Assembly: GCA_003216755.1 (NCBI GenBank)
Contig: QCIJ01000014.1
Location: 1-48,120 of the forward strand
Direction: 5' to 3'
DNA from: Prochlorococcus sp. AG-402-K22
GTDB taxonomy: Bacteria > Cyanobacteriota > Cyanobacteriia > PCC-6307 > Cyanobiaceae
Length of the DNA: 48,120 nt
This document shows positions 8,816 to 16,087 of the stretch, piece after piece. Under the pieces are notes generated by a model. That model ran no database searches, had not been told where the DNA came from, and was given only the letters and a program-made list of their open reading frames with translations. Each line of letters opens with the position of its first letter. Positions within the stretch are counted from its first letter, which is position 1. A program made the position numbers and the translations under genes.

Positions 8816-8827
8816 CTTAAGTAGGAT

Positions 8828-9622
8828 TTATGCCTTTCTTCCGTAAAGCTCCCCGATTATTTTTACATCAAGTGGATCCTTTGAACCCATATCAGTATCT
8901 GAAGGTTGGATAGCTTCAAAACTTCCAGCAAATTCGTCCGTGTCAGAATCTACATTGTTTATTGAAAGAGTAATAACGCCAGTACCGTTAACATCAACTT
9001 TAATATTTTCTTTTGCAAGTTCTTCATCATCTCCTCCTAATGCAACTAAACCTTGAGCATATTCAACACCAGTATTTTTAGCTCTTGCCTTAGGATCTAG
9101 AAAATCACCAGTTCTGTAGTTAGGTGTAAATGTTGAACCACTAACCTCAGTCCCTGGTTCAATAGATGAAGGTAAATCAGCTGTAAGATCTTTTGCTGAG
9201 AATGCAAATGGCACCTCTAAACCACCAGGAGTTAATACAGTAATAAGTTGAAAATCAATACCACCTTTTTCGGTGAAAGTTCCTGAATCTATATCTCCAT
9301 AAACTTCTGTCACTGTGGTGTTATTTCTAGGACTAATAATTTTTGTAGAAACAAATTCTGCAGCTTTTCGTTTTGTCCCTGGTACTTTTACATAAACTTC
9401 TGTTGGATGCATGCATATTCCTTTAAGGCTATCTCCATTCCCTAGAGATATTGATCCGACAAGAGATGAGTCTAATGTAGGGCAATCATTAGCTTTTCCT
9501 GTGTTAACAACATCTGTGAATTGCGCATTTCCTCTTTCAGAAAAAGCAAACGTTTTAACAGGTACGAAAGCAAAAGTTATACAAATTGAAATAACAAAAG
9601 CTAAGAAAGAACGAATTCTCAT
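8828..9622 (-). CDS. psbO: Photosystem II manganese-stabilising protein PsbO
   Basis: PsbO is the lumenal 33-kDa subunit that stabilises the Mn4CaO5 cluster. The frame is open from an ATG at 9667 (279 residues), but I prefer the ATG at 9622. From there the protein starts MRIRSFLAF and has a classical signal peptide with a hydrophobic core, ending near VKTFA, then a mature start at FSERGNAQFTDV. A possible -10 (TAATAT, minus strand, 9686-9691) would give a leader of only about a dozen bases for the longer start. Conserved lumenal features are the CPTL/GICMHPTE cysteine pair and the C-terminal DVKIIGELYG. It is transcribed alone, with its own terminator. Confidence 0.95.
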   Translation of the reverse strand: MRIRSFLAFVISICITFAFVPVKTFAFSERGNAQFTDVVNTGKANDCPTLDSSLVGSISLGNGDSLKGICMHPTEVYVKVPGTKRKAAEFVSTKIISPRNNTTVTEVYGDIDSGTFTEKGGIDFQLITVLTPGGLEVPFAFSAKDLTADLPSSIEPGTEVSGSTFTPNYRTGDFLDPKARAKNTGVEYAQGLVALGGDDEELAKENIKVDVNGTGVITLSINNVDSDTDEFAGSFEAIQPSDTDMGSKDPLDVKIIGELYGRKA

Positions 9623-9685
9623 AATTAAAGTTGCAGTAAAGTTCTGTGACGATAGATTAAAGGTCATCTAAATAGTTCAGTACGG

Positions 9686-9691
9686 ATATTA
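9686..9691 (-). promoter_or_regulatory. Possible -10 element of psbO
   Basis: TAATAT on the minus strand, preceded by TTG, would place the transcript start near 9679 and give a leader of about 57 bases before the preferred ATG. No convincing -35 is seen. The rest of the 9668-9839 gap holds only A/T-rich sequence that I cannot assign. Confidence 0.35.
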
Positions 9692-9839
9692 CAAGGGAAA
9701 GGACCATAAAAGATAGGACTTTTAAATCCTCGAAACAACCCGTAGCTTTTTAGATTTTAAAAAACTGGAATTATTTTAAGCTATCTCATTATTTTTAATG
9801 ATTAAGATTACAAAAAAATACAAATTAAAAAAATTTTTT

Positions 9840-11096
9840 TTATTTTTTTAATGAAATAATTTGGGTTATTAATTTATTTGCTAAATCAATTTTTGATGTT
9901 TTGTTAATGTAGTGTTCCATATTGTTCGTATCGAATAGCCAACCTTCATTTTGTGCTAAAAAGCCAAATCCTTGGCCTTCAAGATCAATTGGATTTGCGA
10001 ATAGATAATCACAACCCTTTTGGATAATCTTTTCTTTAATTATTAATCGTGCTTCTTCGATAGATCCTGTAAAAGCACAAAAACCTACAAAAACTTGGTT
10101 ATCTTTTTTTGATTTACTAATTGTTTTTAAAATATCTGGGACTAGCTCAAAGTTTTTATTCAAATGATCATTAATTTTATTTTTTGGAATTTTAGCTGAA
10201 GTATCAGAGGTTATCTTGAAATCAGATACTGCTGCATTCATGAAAAAATAATCACAATTTGATATTTCATTATTAAGTGCCCTAATTAAATCAACACTAG
10301 TTTCAATTTCATATCTTTTTATTCCATCAGTAAGATTCTTCTCGATTTTCAGAGGCCCATGGACATATTTTACTTGTGCTCCTCTGAACCTCGCTACTTG
10401 AGAAAGAAGTAGGCCCATAGCTCCAGAACTTTTGTTAGTAATTTGTCTTGCCGCGTCAATTTTCTCTGAGGTGCACCCTCCAGTTATTAAAATTTCTTTA
10501 TTAAGTAAATCTTTGCGATATTCATTTTGTTTGTGTGAGGCTATAAATTCAAGAGCTAATTGAATTAGATCATTTGGAGGTATCTTACCGATGCCAATAG
10601 CATCACACGCTAAGAGGCCTTCACTTGGTTGTAAAGACAAAACATTTTCATAATTCTGTAAATTCTCATAATTTTTTTGGACAGCTTTATTGAGCCACAT
10701 TTGTGTATTCATTGCTGGTGCAACAATAATTGGCTTTATATTTGCTATTAAGATGCTTGGAATCAATCCCTCTGCATTTCCAGTTACCCATTTTGCTAAT
10801 GTTGTCGCTGTTAAAGGCGCAATGATTAAAATATCAGCCCAATTACTTAGTTCTATGTGAAGAGGTGTTGATTGACTATTTGACCATTGATCATTTTCTA
10901 AAATGCAAGGGTTTCTACTTAAGATAGAGAGAGAAAGCGGCTTTATTAATTTTTCTGCATTTTTAGATAAAACGCATCTTATTTCATAATTTTTTTTCGC
11001 TAATTGGCTAACTAATAAAGGAATTCTTACAGCTGCAATACTTCCCGTTATTAATAGAAGAATCTTTATTTTGGAGTCATTACTTTTAGTTTTCAT
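9840..11096 (-). CDS. coaBC: Bifunctional phosphopantothenoylcysteine decarboxylase / synthetase
   Basis: CoaBC performs two steps of coenzyme A synthesis: CTP-dependent joining of cysteine to 4'-phosphopantothenate, then FMN-dependent decarboxylation. The 418-residue protein has the N-terminal flavoprotein domain with LHIELSNWAD (catalytic His), PAMNTQMW (the PxMNxxMW motif) and the flexible-flap cysteine in LLACDAIGIG. The C-terminal CoaB half begins at GGCTSEKIDAARQITN and has KIPKNK. Its start overlaps the end of the upstream DUF2555 gene by 11 bases, implying co-transcription and probably translational coupling. It ends in A/T-rich DNA facing psbO. Confidence 0.95.
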   Translation of the reverse strand: MKTKSNDSKIKILLLITGSIAAVRIPLLVSQLAKKNYEIRCVLSKNAEKLIKPLSLSILSRNPCILENDQWSNSQSTPLHIELSNWADILIIAPLTATTLAKWVTGNAEGLIPSILIANIKPIIVAPAMNTQMWLNKAVQKNYENLQNYENVLSLQPSEGLLACDAIGIGKIPPNDLIQLALEFIASHKQNEYRKDLLNKEILITGGCTSEKIDAARQITNKSSGAMGLLLSQVARFRGAQVKYVHGPLKIEKNLTDGIKRYEIETSVDLIRALNNEISNCDYFFMNAAVSDFKITSDTSAKIPKNKINDHLNKNFELVPDILKTISKSKKDNQVFVGFCAFTGSIEEARLIIKEKIIQKGCDYLFANPIDLEGQGFGFLAQNEGWLFDTNNMEHYINKTSKIDLANKLITQIISLKK

Positions 11097-11322
11097 CGAA
11101 AGGTTCCTGATCGAGGAGATGGGTATAGTCAGTTGTTAATTCTGGTCTGTTGATTGCTAGGGCTCTAAGTAAGTGCCAGTCTTTTAATCCATCAAATGGT
11201 GTTGTATATTCATCTTCTTCTAGCCTTTTTGCGAGTTGAAGGGTCATTTCTTCATCAAAAGAATTTACTAGTTCCTCACTTATTTTATTTTCAGAAATAA
11301 ATTCCATATTGAATAAAGCCAA
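11086..11322 (-). CDS. DUF2555 family small cyanobacterial protein
   Basis: The 78-residue acidic soluble protein matches what I know of DUF2555, a cyanobacterial family of unknown function. Visible features are a helical EEMTLQLAKRLEEDEY segment, the conserved-looking PFDGLKDWHLLRALAINRPEL and an acidic tail. The start could be the first Met or Met6 (MEFISEN); the latter shortens it to 73 residues. It overlaps coaBC by 11 bases, and this pairing suggests joint expression, not a shared function. Confidence 0.75.
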   Translation of the reverse strand: MALFNMEFISENKISEELVNSFDEEMTLQLAKRLEEDEYTTPFDGLKDWHLLRALAINRPELTTDYTHLLDQEPFDEN

Positions 11323-11521
11323 TACATCCTAATAATAAAGCCTCAAGTAATTATTTAAAATTAAAGTATTAACTTCATATTTCCAAAGATACAAAATTTT
11401 TTAAAAGCATTATCTTTTTGAAGTCTTATAGAGCAATTTATCTTCATTTTCAGTCATAGATAAGCAAACTCTCTTTATCAAAAATATTCTTTCTTAAAAT
11501 GTCTCTATCAATAATTTAATC

Positions 11522-11722
11522 ATGTCTCAAACCAAGAGAGAGCAAGTCATTAGTCATTTACGCTACTTAAGGCAAGAACTAAGAGAAATGCATTTAGATG
11601 TAAATCAAGATGGTCTCTTCCCTGAACCAGGCGAGCTAAGAGGAATGATGGCTCAGATGGAGGCTTTACTTGAATTAGTAGAGGGAAACACTAGAATTCA
11701 ATCAAACTCTAAAGCGGCTTAG
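11522..11722 (+). CDS. Conserved small cyanobacterial protein of unknown function
   Basis: The 66-residue protein is strongly helical and charged, with REQVISHLRYLRQELREMHLD, a central Gly/Pro turn (DGLFPEPGELRGM) and a second helix (MAQMEALLELVEG). This looks like a helical hairpin. No membrane segment, signal or metal motif is present. The base composition is less A/T-rich than nearby hypothetical genes, which supports real coding. It is followed after 11 bases by the Ycf20-like gene. I do not recognise a named family. Confidence 0.7.
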   Translation: MSQTKREQVISHLRYLRQELREMHLDVNQDGLFPEPGELRGMMAQMEALLELVEGNTRIQSNSKAA

Positions 11723-11733
11723 TTGAAATCAAC

Positions 11734-12075
11734 ATGGTTTTTAGACCTCAAAAAACAAATTTTCAATTAAAGATTGTAGAAAATATTCAAACATTAAGTA
11801 TTTGGGCTAATAATCCATGGCGAAGATATTCAATATCCTTAATTATTCTTTTAATTGGTTACTTTTTAGGAAGTTCTCTTGGTATGGTAAGTGCCGTTGT
11901 GGAACTCATGGATCCGGTAGCTGCCTTTCTATCAGTTGTTTTTATTGAGATTTTGATAGTTCTTAGAAGGAATTTTCGATCTGAAAAGAAAAAGAAATTT
12001 TTAGTACTTTTATTAGATTCTTTAAGATTAGGATTATTTTATGGATTTTTTACTGAAAGTCTTAAGTTACTATAG
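11734..12075 (+). CDS. ycf20: Ycf20-like membrane protein (DUF565)
   Basis: The 113-residue protein fits the Ycf20/DUF565 family of plastids and cyanobacteria. It has an N-terminal soluble part with NPWRRYSISLI, two hydrophobic helices (about 36-51 and 61-76, with the small-residue stretch LGSSLGMVSAVVELMDP between them) and a C-terminal FLVLLLDSLRLGLFYGFFTESLKLL amphipathic region. Algal and plant homologues have been linked to thermal dissipation of light energy; the role here is not shown. It converges on pyrB with only two bases between the stop codons. Confidence 0.75.
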   Translation: MVFRPQKTNFQLKIVENIQTLSIWANNPWRRYSISLIILLIGYFLGSSLGMVSAVVELMDPVAAFLSVVFIEILIVLRRNFRSEKKKKFLVLLLDSLRLGLFYGFFTESLKLL

Positions 12076-12077
12076 AT

Positions 12078-13094
12078 TTATTTGTTATGTTTCTGTAATA
12101 GATAAAGTAAAGCCATTCTTATTGGGATACCATTTGCAACCTGTTCATTGATTAAGCAATTAGGATATTCGTCTACTACTTTACTACTGATTTCAATATC
12201 TCTATTAATTGGCCCGGGATGAAGAATTGGAATTTCCTCATTACTCAAAGATAGTTTCTCTGGCGTTAAACCATAATCCAAACTATATGAATCAATACTG
12301 CTCAATAAATTCTCCATCATTCTCTCCTTCTGGAGTCTTAAAACAATAATTGCATCTGCAATTTTTATTGACTCTTCCAATGATCTAGAAATTGTTATGG
12401 AGCCTCTTGATTGAACAGGATCTTTTTCTTGATTTGGTGCAGGAGTTTTTAAAAAATTTATAAATTCATCGGTTATTAATGTCTTAGGACCGCATAAGAT
12501 TATGTCTGCGCCAAATGCACTCAAAGCCCAAAGATTTGATCTTGCAACTCTTGAATGGTTAACGTCTCCAATTATTAAAATTTTTTTTGAATTTAAAATC
12601 TCTGGACTCAGTGATTTTTTGGAAAAGAATTTAATTAATGTATAAATGTCAAGCAAACCTTGACTAGGGTGACTATGTAATCCATCTCCCGCATTAAGAA
12701 CCGAAGTATTGGAATTTATTGCATCCAGTTTTTTTGCTATTTCAAAGGTTATATAACTCGATGAATGTCTAATAACTAATGTATCTGCACCCATGGCAGA
12801 ATAAGTGATTGCTGTATCAATGATTGTTTCACCTTTCGTTAATGAACTAGATGATGGCGCAAACGTTTGTACATCCGCAGATAGCCTTTTTGCCGCAAGT
12901 TCAAAGCTATTTTTTGTTCTTGTACTAGCTTCAAAAAACAAAGAAGTTACTAAAGTTCCTTGTAAGGCCGGTATCTTTTTCGTTCCTGCATTCTTTAGTG
13001 CATCAAATCTATTAGCCAATTCAAATACTGACTTGTAATCTTGAATTGAAAAATTAGCGAGTGAGTGGATATGTTTATGAGGCCAAATTTGCAT
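12078..13094 (-). CDS. pyrB: Aspartate carbamoyltransferase catalytic chain
   Basis: The enzyme joins carbamoyl phosphate and aspartate, the committed step of pyrimidine synthesis. The 338-residue protein has the carbamoyl-phosphate motif STRTKNSFE (about 56-64), the lysine-bearing loop [19 protein letters not shown] in the middle and the aspartate-binding [10 protein letters not shown] near the C-terminus. Its length is normal. No regulatory chain (PyrI) is visible, as expected outside enterobacteria. It lies 21 bases downstream of the 3-methyladenine glycosylase gene in the same direction. Confidence 0.95.
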   Translation of the reverse strand: MQIWPHKHIHSLANFSIQDYKSVFELANRFDALKNAGTKKIPALQGTLVTSLFFEASTRTKNSFELAAKRLSADVQTFAPSSSSLTKGETIIDTAITYSAMGADTLVIRHSSSYITFEIAKKLDAINSNTSVLNAGDGLHSHPSQGLLDIYTLIKFFSKKSLSPEILNSKKILIIGDVNHSRVARSNLWALSAFGADIILCGPKTLITDEFINFLKTPAPNQEKDPVQSRGSITISRSLEESIKIADAIIVLRLQKERMMENLLSSIDSYSLDYGLTPEKLSLSNEEIPILHPGPINRDIEISSKVVDEYPNCLINEQVANGIPIRMALLYLLQKHNK

Positions 13095-13115
13095 TGCGCT
13101 TAAAAAGATAAATGA

Positions 13116-13712
13116 TTATTTGAATTTAGGCGTTCTGTCACCTTTTAATCTTTTACTTACACTCCTACTATTTTTGAGATACCAACGCCATTTTATATTT
13201 TTTGCCTTGGATATGCCAATTCTCGTAGTTTGAATAAGATCTTTTTTTTCTGGAATTGAATTTCTTTGAGAAATCCATAATGAATTGTTATTAAGAACTT
13301 CAAGTGAGTTGAATGAAATGTCTATACCGAATGTCTTAGTAACTAGACCCGGTCCCGAAGCTAATCTTTCATTCTTTTGAGGGATAAATACTGCCCTGAT
13401 CAATACACCACTCGCAAAGTTTTCTTTATCAGTAACTATGTTTAAACAATGATGAATGCCATAAGTTTTATAAATATAAAACGTTCCAGGTTTGCCAAAT
13501 AATGATTTGTTTGATTTTGTTATTTTGCGGTAGCCATGACAGGCCTCCTCTTCCTGTGAATAGGCTTCAGTTTCAACTATAATTCCCTTAACTAATTCTT
13601 TATCATTATTTTTTTTTATGAGGTAACAGCCTATTAAATCGGGAGCAACGAGTTTTGAATGCCTATAAAAAAAATTTTTTGGAAATAAATATTCTTCTAT
13701 TTTTTTAATAAT
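13116..13712 (-). CDS. 3-methyladenine DNA glycosylase (AAG/MPG family), non-canonical start
   Basis: The enzyme removes alkylated and deaminated purines in base excision repair. The conserved protein reads FPKNFFYRHSKLVAPDLIGC, then VETEAYSQEEEACHGY with the catalytic Glu, FGKPGTFYIYKTYGIHHCLN, VLIRA and SGPGLVTKTFGID, which is a complete AAG core. The in-frame stop upstream is TAG at 13716-13718, and between it and FPKNFF there is no ATG, GTG or TTG, only ATA, ATT and other codons. I set the start at ATT (13710-13712) for 198 residues. A TTG at 13401-13403 would remove half the enzyme including the catalytic Glu. It is upstream of pyrB by 21 bases. Confidence 0.85.
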   Translation of the reverse strand: MIKKIEEYLFPKNFFYRHSKLVAPDLIGCYLIKKNNDKELVKGIIVETEAYSQEEEACHGYRKITKSNKSLFGKPGTFYIYKTYGIHHCLNIVTDKENFASGVLIRAVFIPQKNERLASGPGLVTKTFGIDISFNSLEVLNNNSLWISQRNSIPEKKDLIQTTRIGISKAKNIKWRWYLKNSRSVSKRLKGDRTPKFK

Positions 13713-13877
13713 TATCTAATATTATTTTTAGCTGAGAAAGATAATTAAGTCTATTAATTGAATTTGATTCTTAAAAAGATATGATCATTAGTCTTATAAT
13801 TGTTTGAAATTCAATGGATATATGAATAAAAATCTTATTAATGAACTATTATTTATTTAAGTTAGGCCATTAAATTT

Positions 13878-14171
13878 ATGACAAAAATAAATAAAGAAGA
13901 AGTAAAAAAAGTTGCCCATTTAGCGAGATTGGAACTAAATGAGCATGAAATTAATAATCATGCAGAACAACTAGAAAAAATATTGGAATATATAAAGCAA
14001 CTTGAAAAAATTGATACAGATGATGTGCCTTCTACAACAAGAGCGATAGAGGTGATTAATGTATTTAGAAAAGATGAAAAGAAAAATTCTGATTGTACTG
14101 AAGAGCTCTTAGAACTGGGCCCATCCAGAGAAGATAAATATTTTAAAGTGCCAAAAATTATAAGTGAATAA
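13878..14171 (+). CDS. gatC: Aspartyl/glutamyl-tRNA amidotransferase subunit C
   Basis: GatC is the small scaffold of the GatCAB complex that converts Glu-tRNA(Gln) and Asp-tRNA(Asn) to the correct amidated forms. The 97-residue protein begins MTKINKEEVKKVAHLARLEL, typical of the family, and has QLEKILEYIKQLEKIDTDDVPSTT. It is separate from gatA and gatB here. It starts after 165 bases of A/T-rich gap (13713-13877) in which I see no RNA gene. Its stop is one base from the stop of the convergent crtR. Confidence 0.93.
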   Translation: MTKINKEEVKKVAHLARLELNEHEINNHAEQLEKILEYIKQLEKIDTDDVPSTTRAIEVINVFRKDEKKNSDCTEELLELGPSREDKYFKVPKIISE

Positions 14172-14172
14172 G

Positions 14173-15285
14173 TTAGTTGCTTCCTATAAATGTTTTATTG
14201 ACTATTTTTAATAAAAATTTCTTAATTTTGTAGCCTGGACATAAATTGATAATTTTTCTAATTTTTCCTCTCCTTTTGCTATGACTCCTTACGCCTATTA
14301 ATAGATCATAAATAAAGTTAAAAATGTCATCTTTACTTTCAAATATTCCAACTCTTTGAGGGGAACCTTTCACATCCAATAATGGCTTAGTTTTTTCATA
14401 GGCTACTTTGTATTCAAACCAAGGAATTGAAGGCCAAAGATGATGAATCAGATGGTAGTTTTGACCCATTATTAGTATATTCATAAATTTACTTGGATAA
14501 ACTCGAGAGTTTATCCATTTATTTCTTGATCGAAAGGGTCTATGAGGAAGATAATCAAAAAATATTCCTAGAGTAACTCCCACCATTAATGCTGGTCCAA
14601 ACCAAAGATTATAAATTAGATTCATAAAGTCAAATTTTATGCCTGCCAAAATTATTGTTATGAAGATCGATCTTTCTATTCCCCATTGTAGTAATTCATA
14701 TTTTCGCCAAAGCTTTCTTTGAAAGAAAAATACTTCATGATAAAAAAATCTTGGAGCAATTAGCCAAATGGGGCCAAAAGTACTGACAATATGGTCAGGA
14801 TCATTTTTGGGATGATTTACATGAATATGATGTTGTAAATGTACTCTTGTAAAAACAGGGAAACTGAAACCTAAAAGAATTGCTGAGCCATGACCCATTG
14901 CTTGATTTATCCAAGGAACAGGGTGAGCAGCTTTGTGACATGCATCATGAATAACAGTGCCTTCAATATGCAAAGCTAAAAAGGCAGTAGCCACAAGTAA
15001 AGGAAGAGGCCAAACACCTCTGTACCATTGCCAAATGCTAAGAAAAGCTAGAAAATAACCCCCAAAAAAAAGCCCTAATGTTGGATTCCAAAAACTTGGC
15101 GGATCTACGTAATTTTTAATCTCCTTTTGCCAATTAAAAGTTCTTGAAGAATTAGTAATTTTTGTAGTATTTTTTTTTGTTAAGTTAGAAATCTTACCTT
15201 GTATTCTGTGAATAATATAACTGATATTTTTAGATGATTGTATGCTCAAATCAAAAAAAATTTTTAAAAGAGAGACTCGATTCAA
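14173..15285 (-). CDS. crtR: Beta-carotene hydroxylase CrtR
   Basis: CrtR is a membrane di-iron enzyme of the fatty-acid-desaturase superfamily that hydroxylates beta-carotene to zeaxanthin, the main photoprotective carotenoid of picocyanobacteria. The 370-residue protein has the three histidine boxes HDACH (113-117), HLQHH (149-153) and HLIHH (278-282), with further His in DYLPHRPF (244-251), and several hydrophobic helices. The first 50 or so residues are a poorly conserved Lys/Ser/Asn-rich extension, so the start is less certain than the core. It converges on gatC with one base between stops. Confidence 0.92.
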   Translation of the reverse strand: MNRVSLLKIFFDLSIQSSKNISYIIHRIQGKISNLTKKNTTKITNSSRTFNWQKEIKNYVDPPSFWNPTLGLFFGGYFLAFLSIWQWYRGVWPLPLLVATAFLALHIEGTVIHDACHKAAHPVPWINQAMGHGSAILLGFSFPVFTRVHLQHHIHVNHPKNDPDHIVSTFGPIWLIAPRFFYHEVFFFQRKLWRKYELLQWGIERSIFITIILAGIKFDFMNLIYNLWFGPALMVGVTLGIFFDYLPHRPFRSRNKWINSRVYPSKFMNILIMGQNYHLIHHLWPSIPWFEYKVAYEKTKPLLDVKGSPQRVGIFESKDDIFNFIYDLLIGVRSHSKRRGKIRKIINLCPGYKIKKFLLKIVNKTFIGSN

Positions 15286-15362
15286 TTTTTATGTGTCAAA
15301 TTAATCATCATAAGTTAAAAATATTTTTAAAATAAACATCTTTCAATTATTATTTTATTTGA

Positions 15363-15444
15363 GCGGTCGTGGCGGAATTGGTAGACGCGCGAGTTTTAGG
15401 TACTCGTATCTTCGGGTGTGGGAGTTCAAGTCTCCCCGACCGCA
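15363..15444 (+). tRNA. tRNA-Leu (anticodon TAG)
   Basis: The sequence folds into a cloverleaf with a seven-pair acceptor stem, GCGGTCG (15363-15369) with CGACCGC (15437-15443), and discriminator A. The anticodon stem CGAGT/ACTCG encloses TTTAGGT, giving anticodon TAG at 15397-15399. A variable arm (TATCTTCGGGTG) of the long class II type and the T arm GGAGTTCAAGTCTCC confirm leucine. CCA is not encoded. The 82-base length is usual for tRNA-Leu. Confidence 0.96.
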
Positions 15445-15514
15445 TTTAAGGAAATTCTGATACAAAGTTTATTTATCAATATCAAATTCTTATAATTGAA
15501 AAAATAAACAAATA

Positions 15515-15964
15515 ATGAATAATTCGATATTTTATTTGGGATCTTTTTATATTTTAGTTGGGACTATATTTTTATTAGTACCGTTAATTTATCTGGAGCT
15601 CGGCAGACCAAAAGACTTAATAAAAGCTTTTTTGAATTTATCAATAGGTTTCATATTAATAATTAAAAATTCAACTATAAATCAATCATTATTTGTACTT
15701 TTCCTCCTAATGACAGTATTAGTTTTCATGTATTTAGTAGAGCTTTTTTTATTTAGATGGAATCAATTGACAGATAAAGAACAGAACAAGTTAACAACCT
15801 TTTTGGAATTTAAAAATAATCTTTCGAAAATATTAGAGGCTATTAATCTTGGATTTAAAAATTTTACAAAACCTTCAAATTTTTTCAATTTTGATAGCAA
15901 TAATGAAAAAATAAAGCCTAAAAAGTGGGTTAGAAATGATAAAAATGATAATATAAAAATTTGA
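15515..15964 (+). CDS. Small membrane protein, possibly Ycf66-like
   Basis: The 149-residue protein has an N-terminal half with three hydrophobic helices (about 6-26, 38-51 and 57-75), then a short basic loop and a soluble tail rich in Lys, Asn and Phe ending in NDKNDNIKI. The arrangement of N-terminal helices followed by a charged tail resembles the Ycf66 family of cyanobacteria and plastids, but no diagnostic motif is clear, so this is a tentative resemblance. It lies between tRNA-Leu and ileS on the same strand, 123 bases before ileS. Confidence 0.6.
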   Translation: MNNSIFYLGSFYILVGTIFLLVPLIYLELGRPKDLIKAFLNLSIGFILIIKNSTINQSLFVLFLLMTVLVFMYLVELFLFRWNQLTDKEQNKLTTFLEFKNNLSKILEAINLGFKNFTKPSNFFNFDSNNEKIKPKKWVRNDKNDNIKI

Positions 15965-16087
15965 TAGTAAATCATCAATTTTTTCTTGTAACATGTCAAA
16001 AAAACTACAGGTTAGTTAAGAAATAATATAATGAACTAGATTTATTTAAACAATTCTATTGATCACCAATATTTATTTTATCGTGGT

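Noticed and set aside
8828..9667. The longer psbO start at 9667
   Set aside because: The first 15 residues (MTFNLSSQNFTATLI) precede a complete signal peptide that begins at the next Met, and the possible promoter leaves too little leader for the longer start.
9411..9671. 86-codon plus-strand frame over the start of psbO
   Set aside because: It overlaps the psbO signal peptide and mature N-terminus on the other strand and has no family resemblance.
13116..13403. A 95-residue glycosylase starting at the TTG at 13401-13403
   Set aside because: It would remove the catalytic Glu and half the fold, while the conserved sequence continues intact upstream in the same frame.
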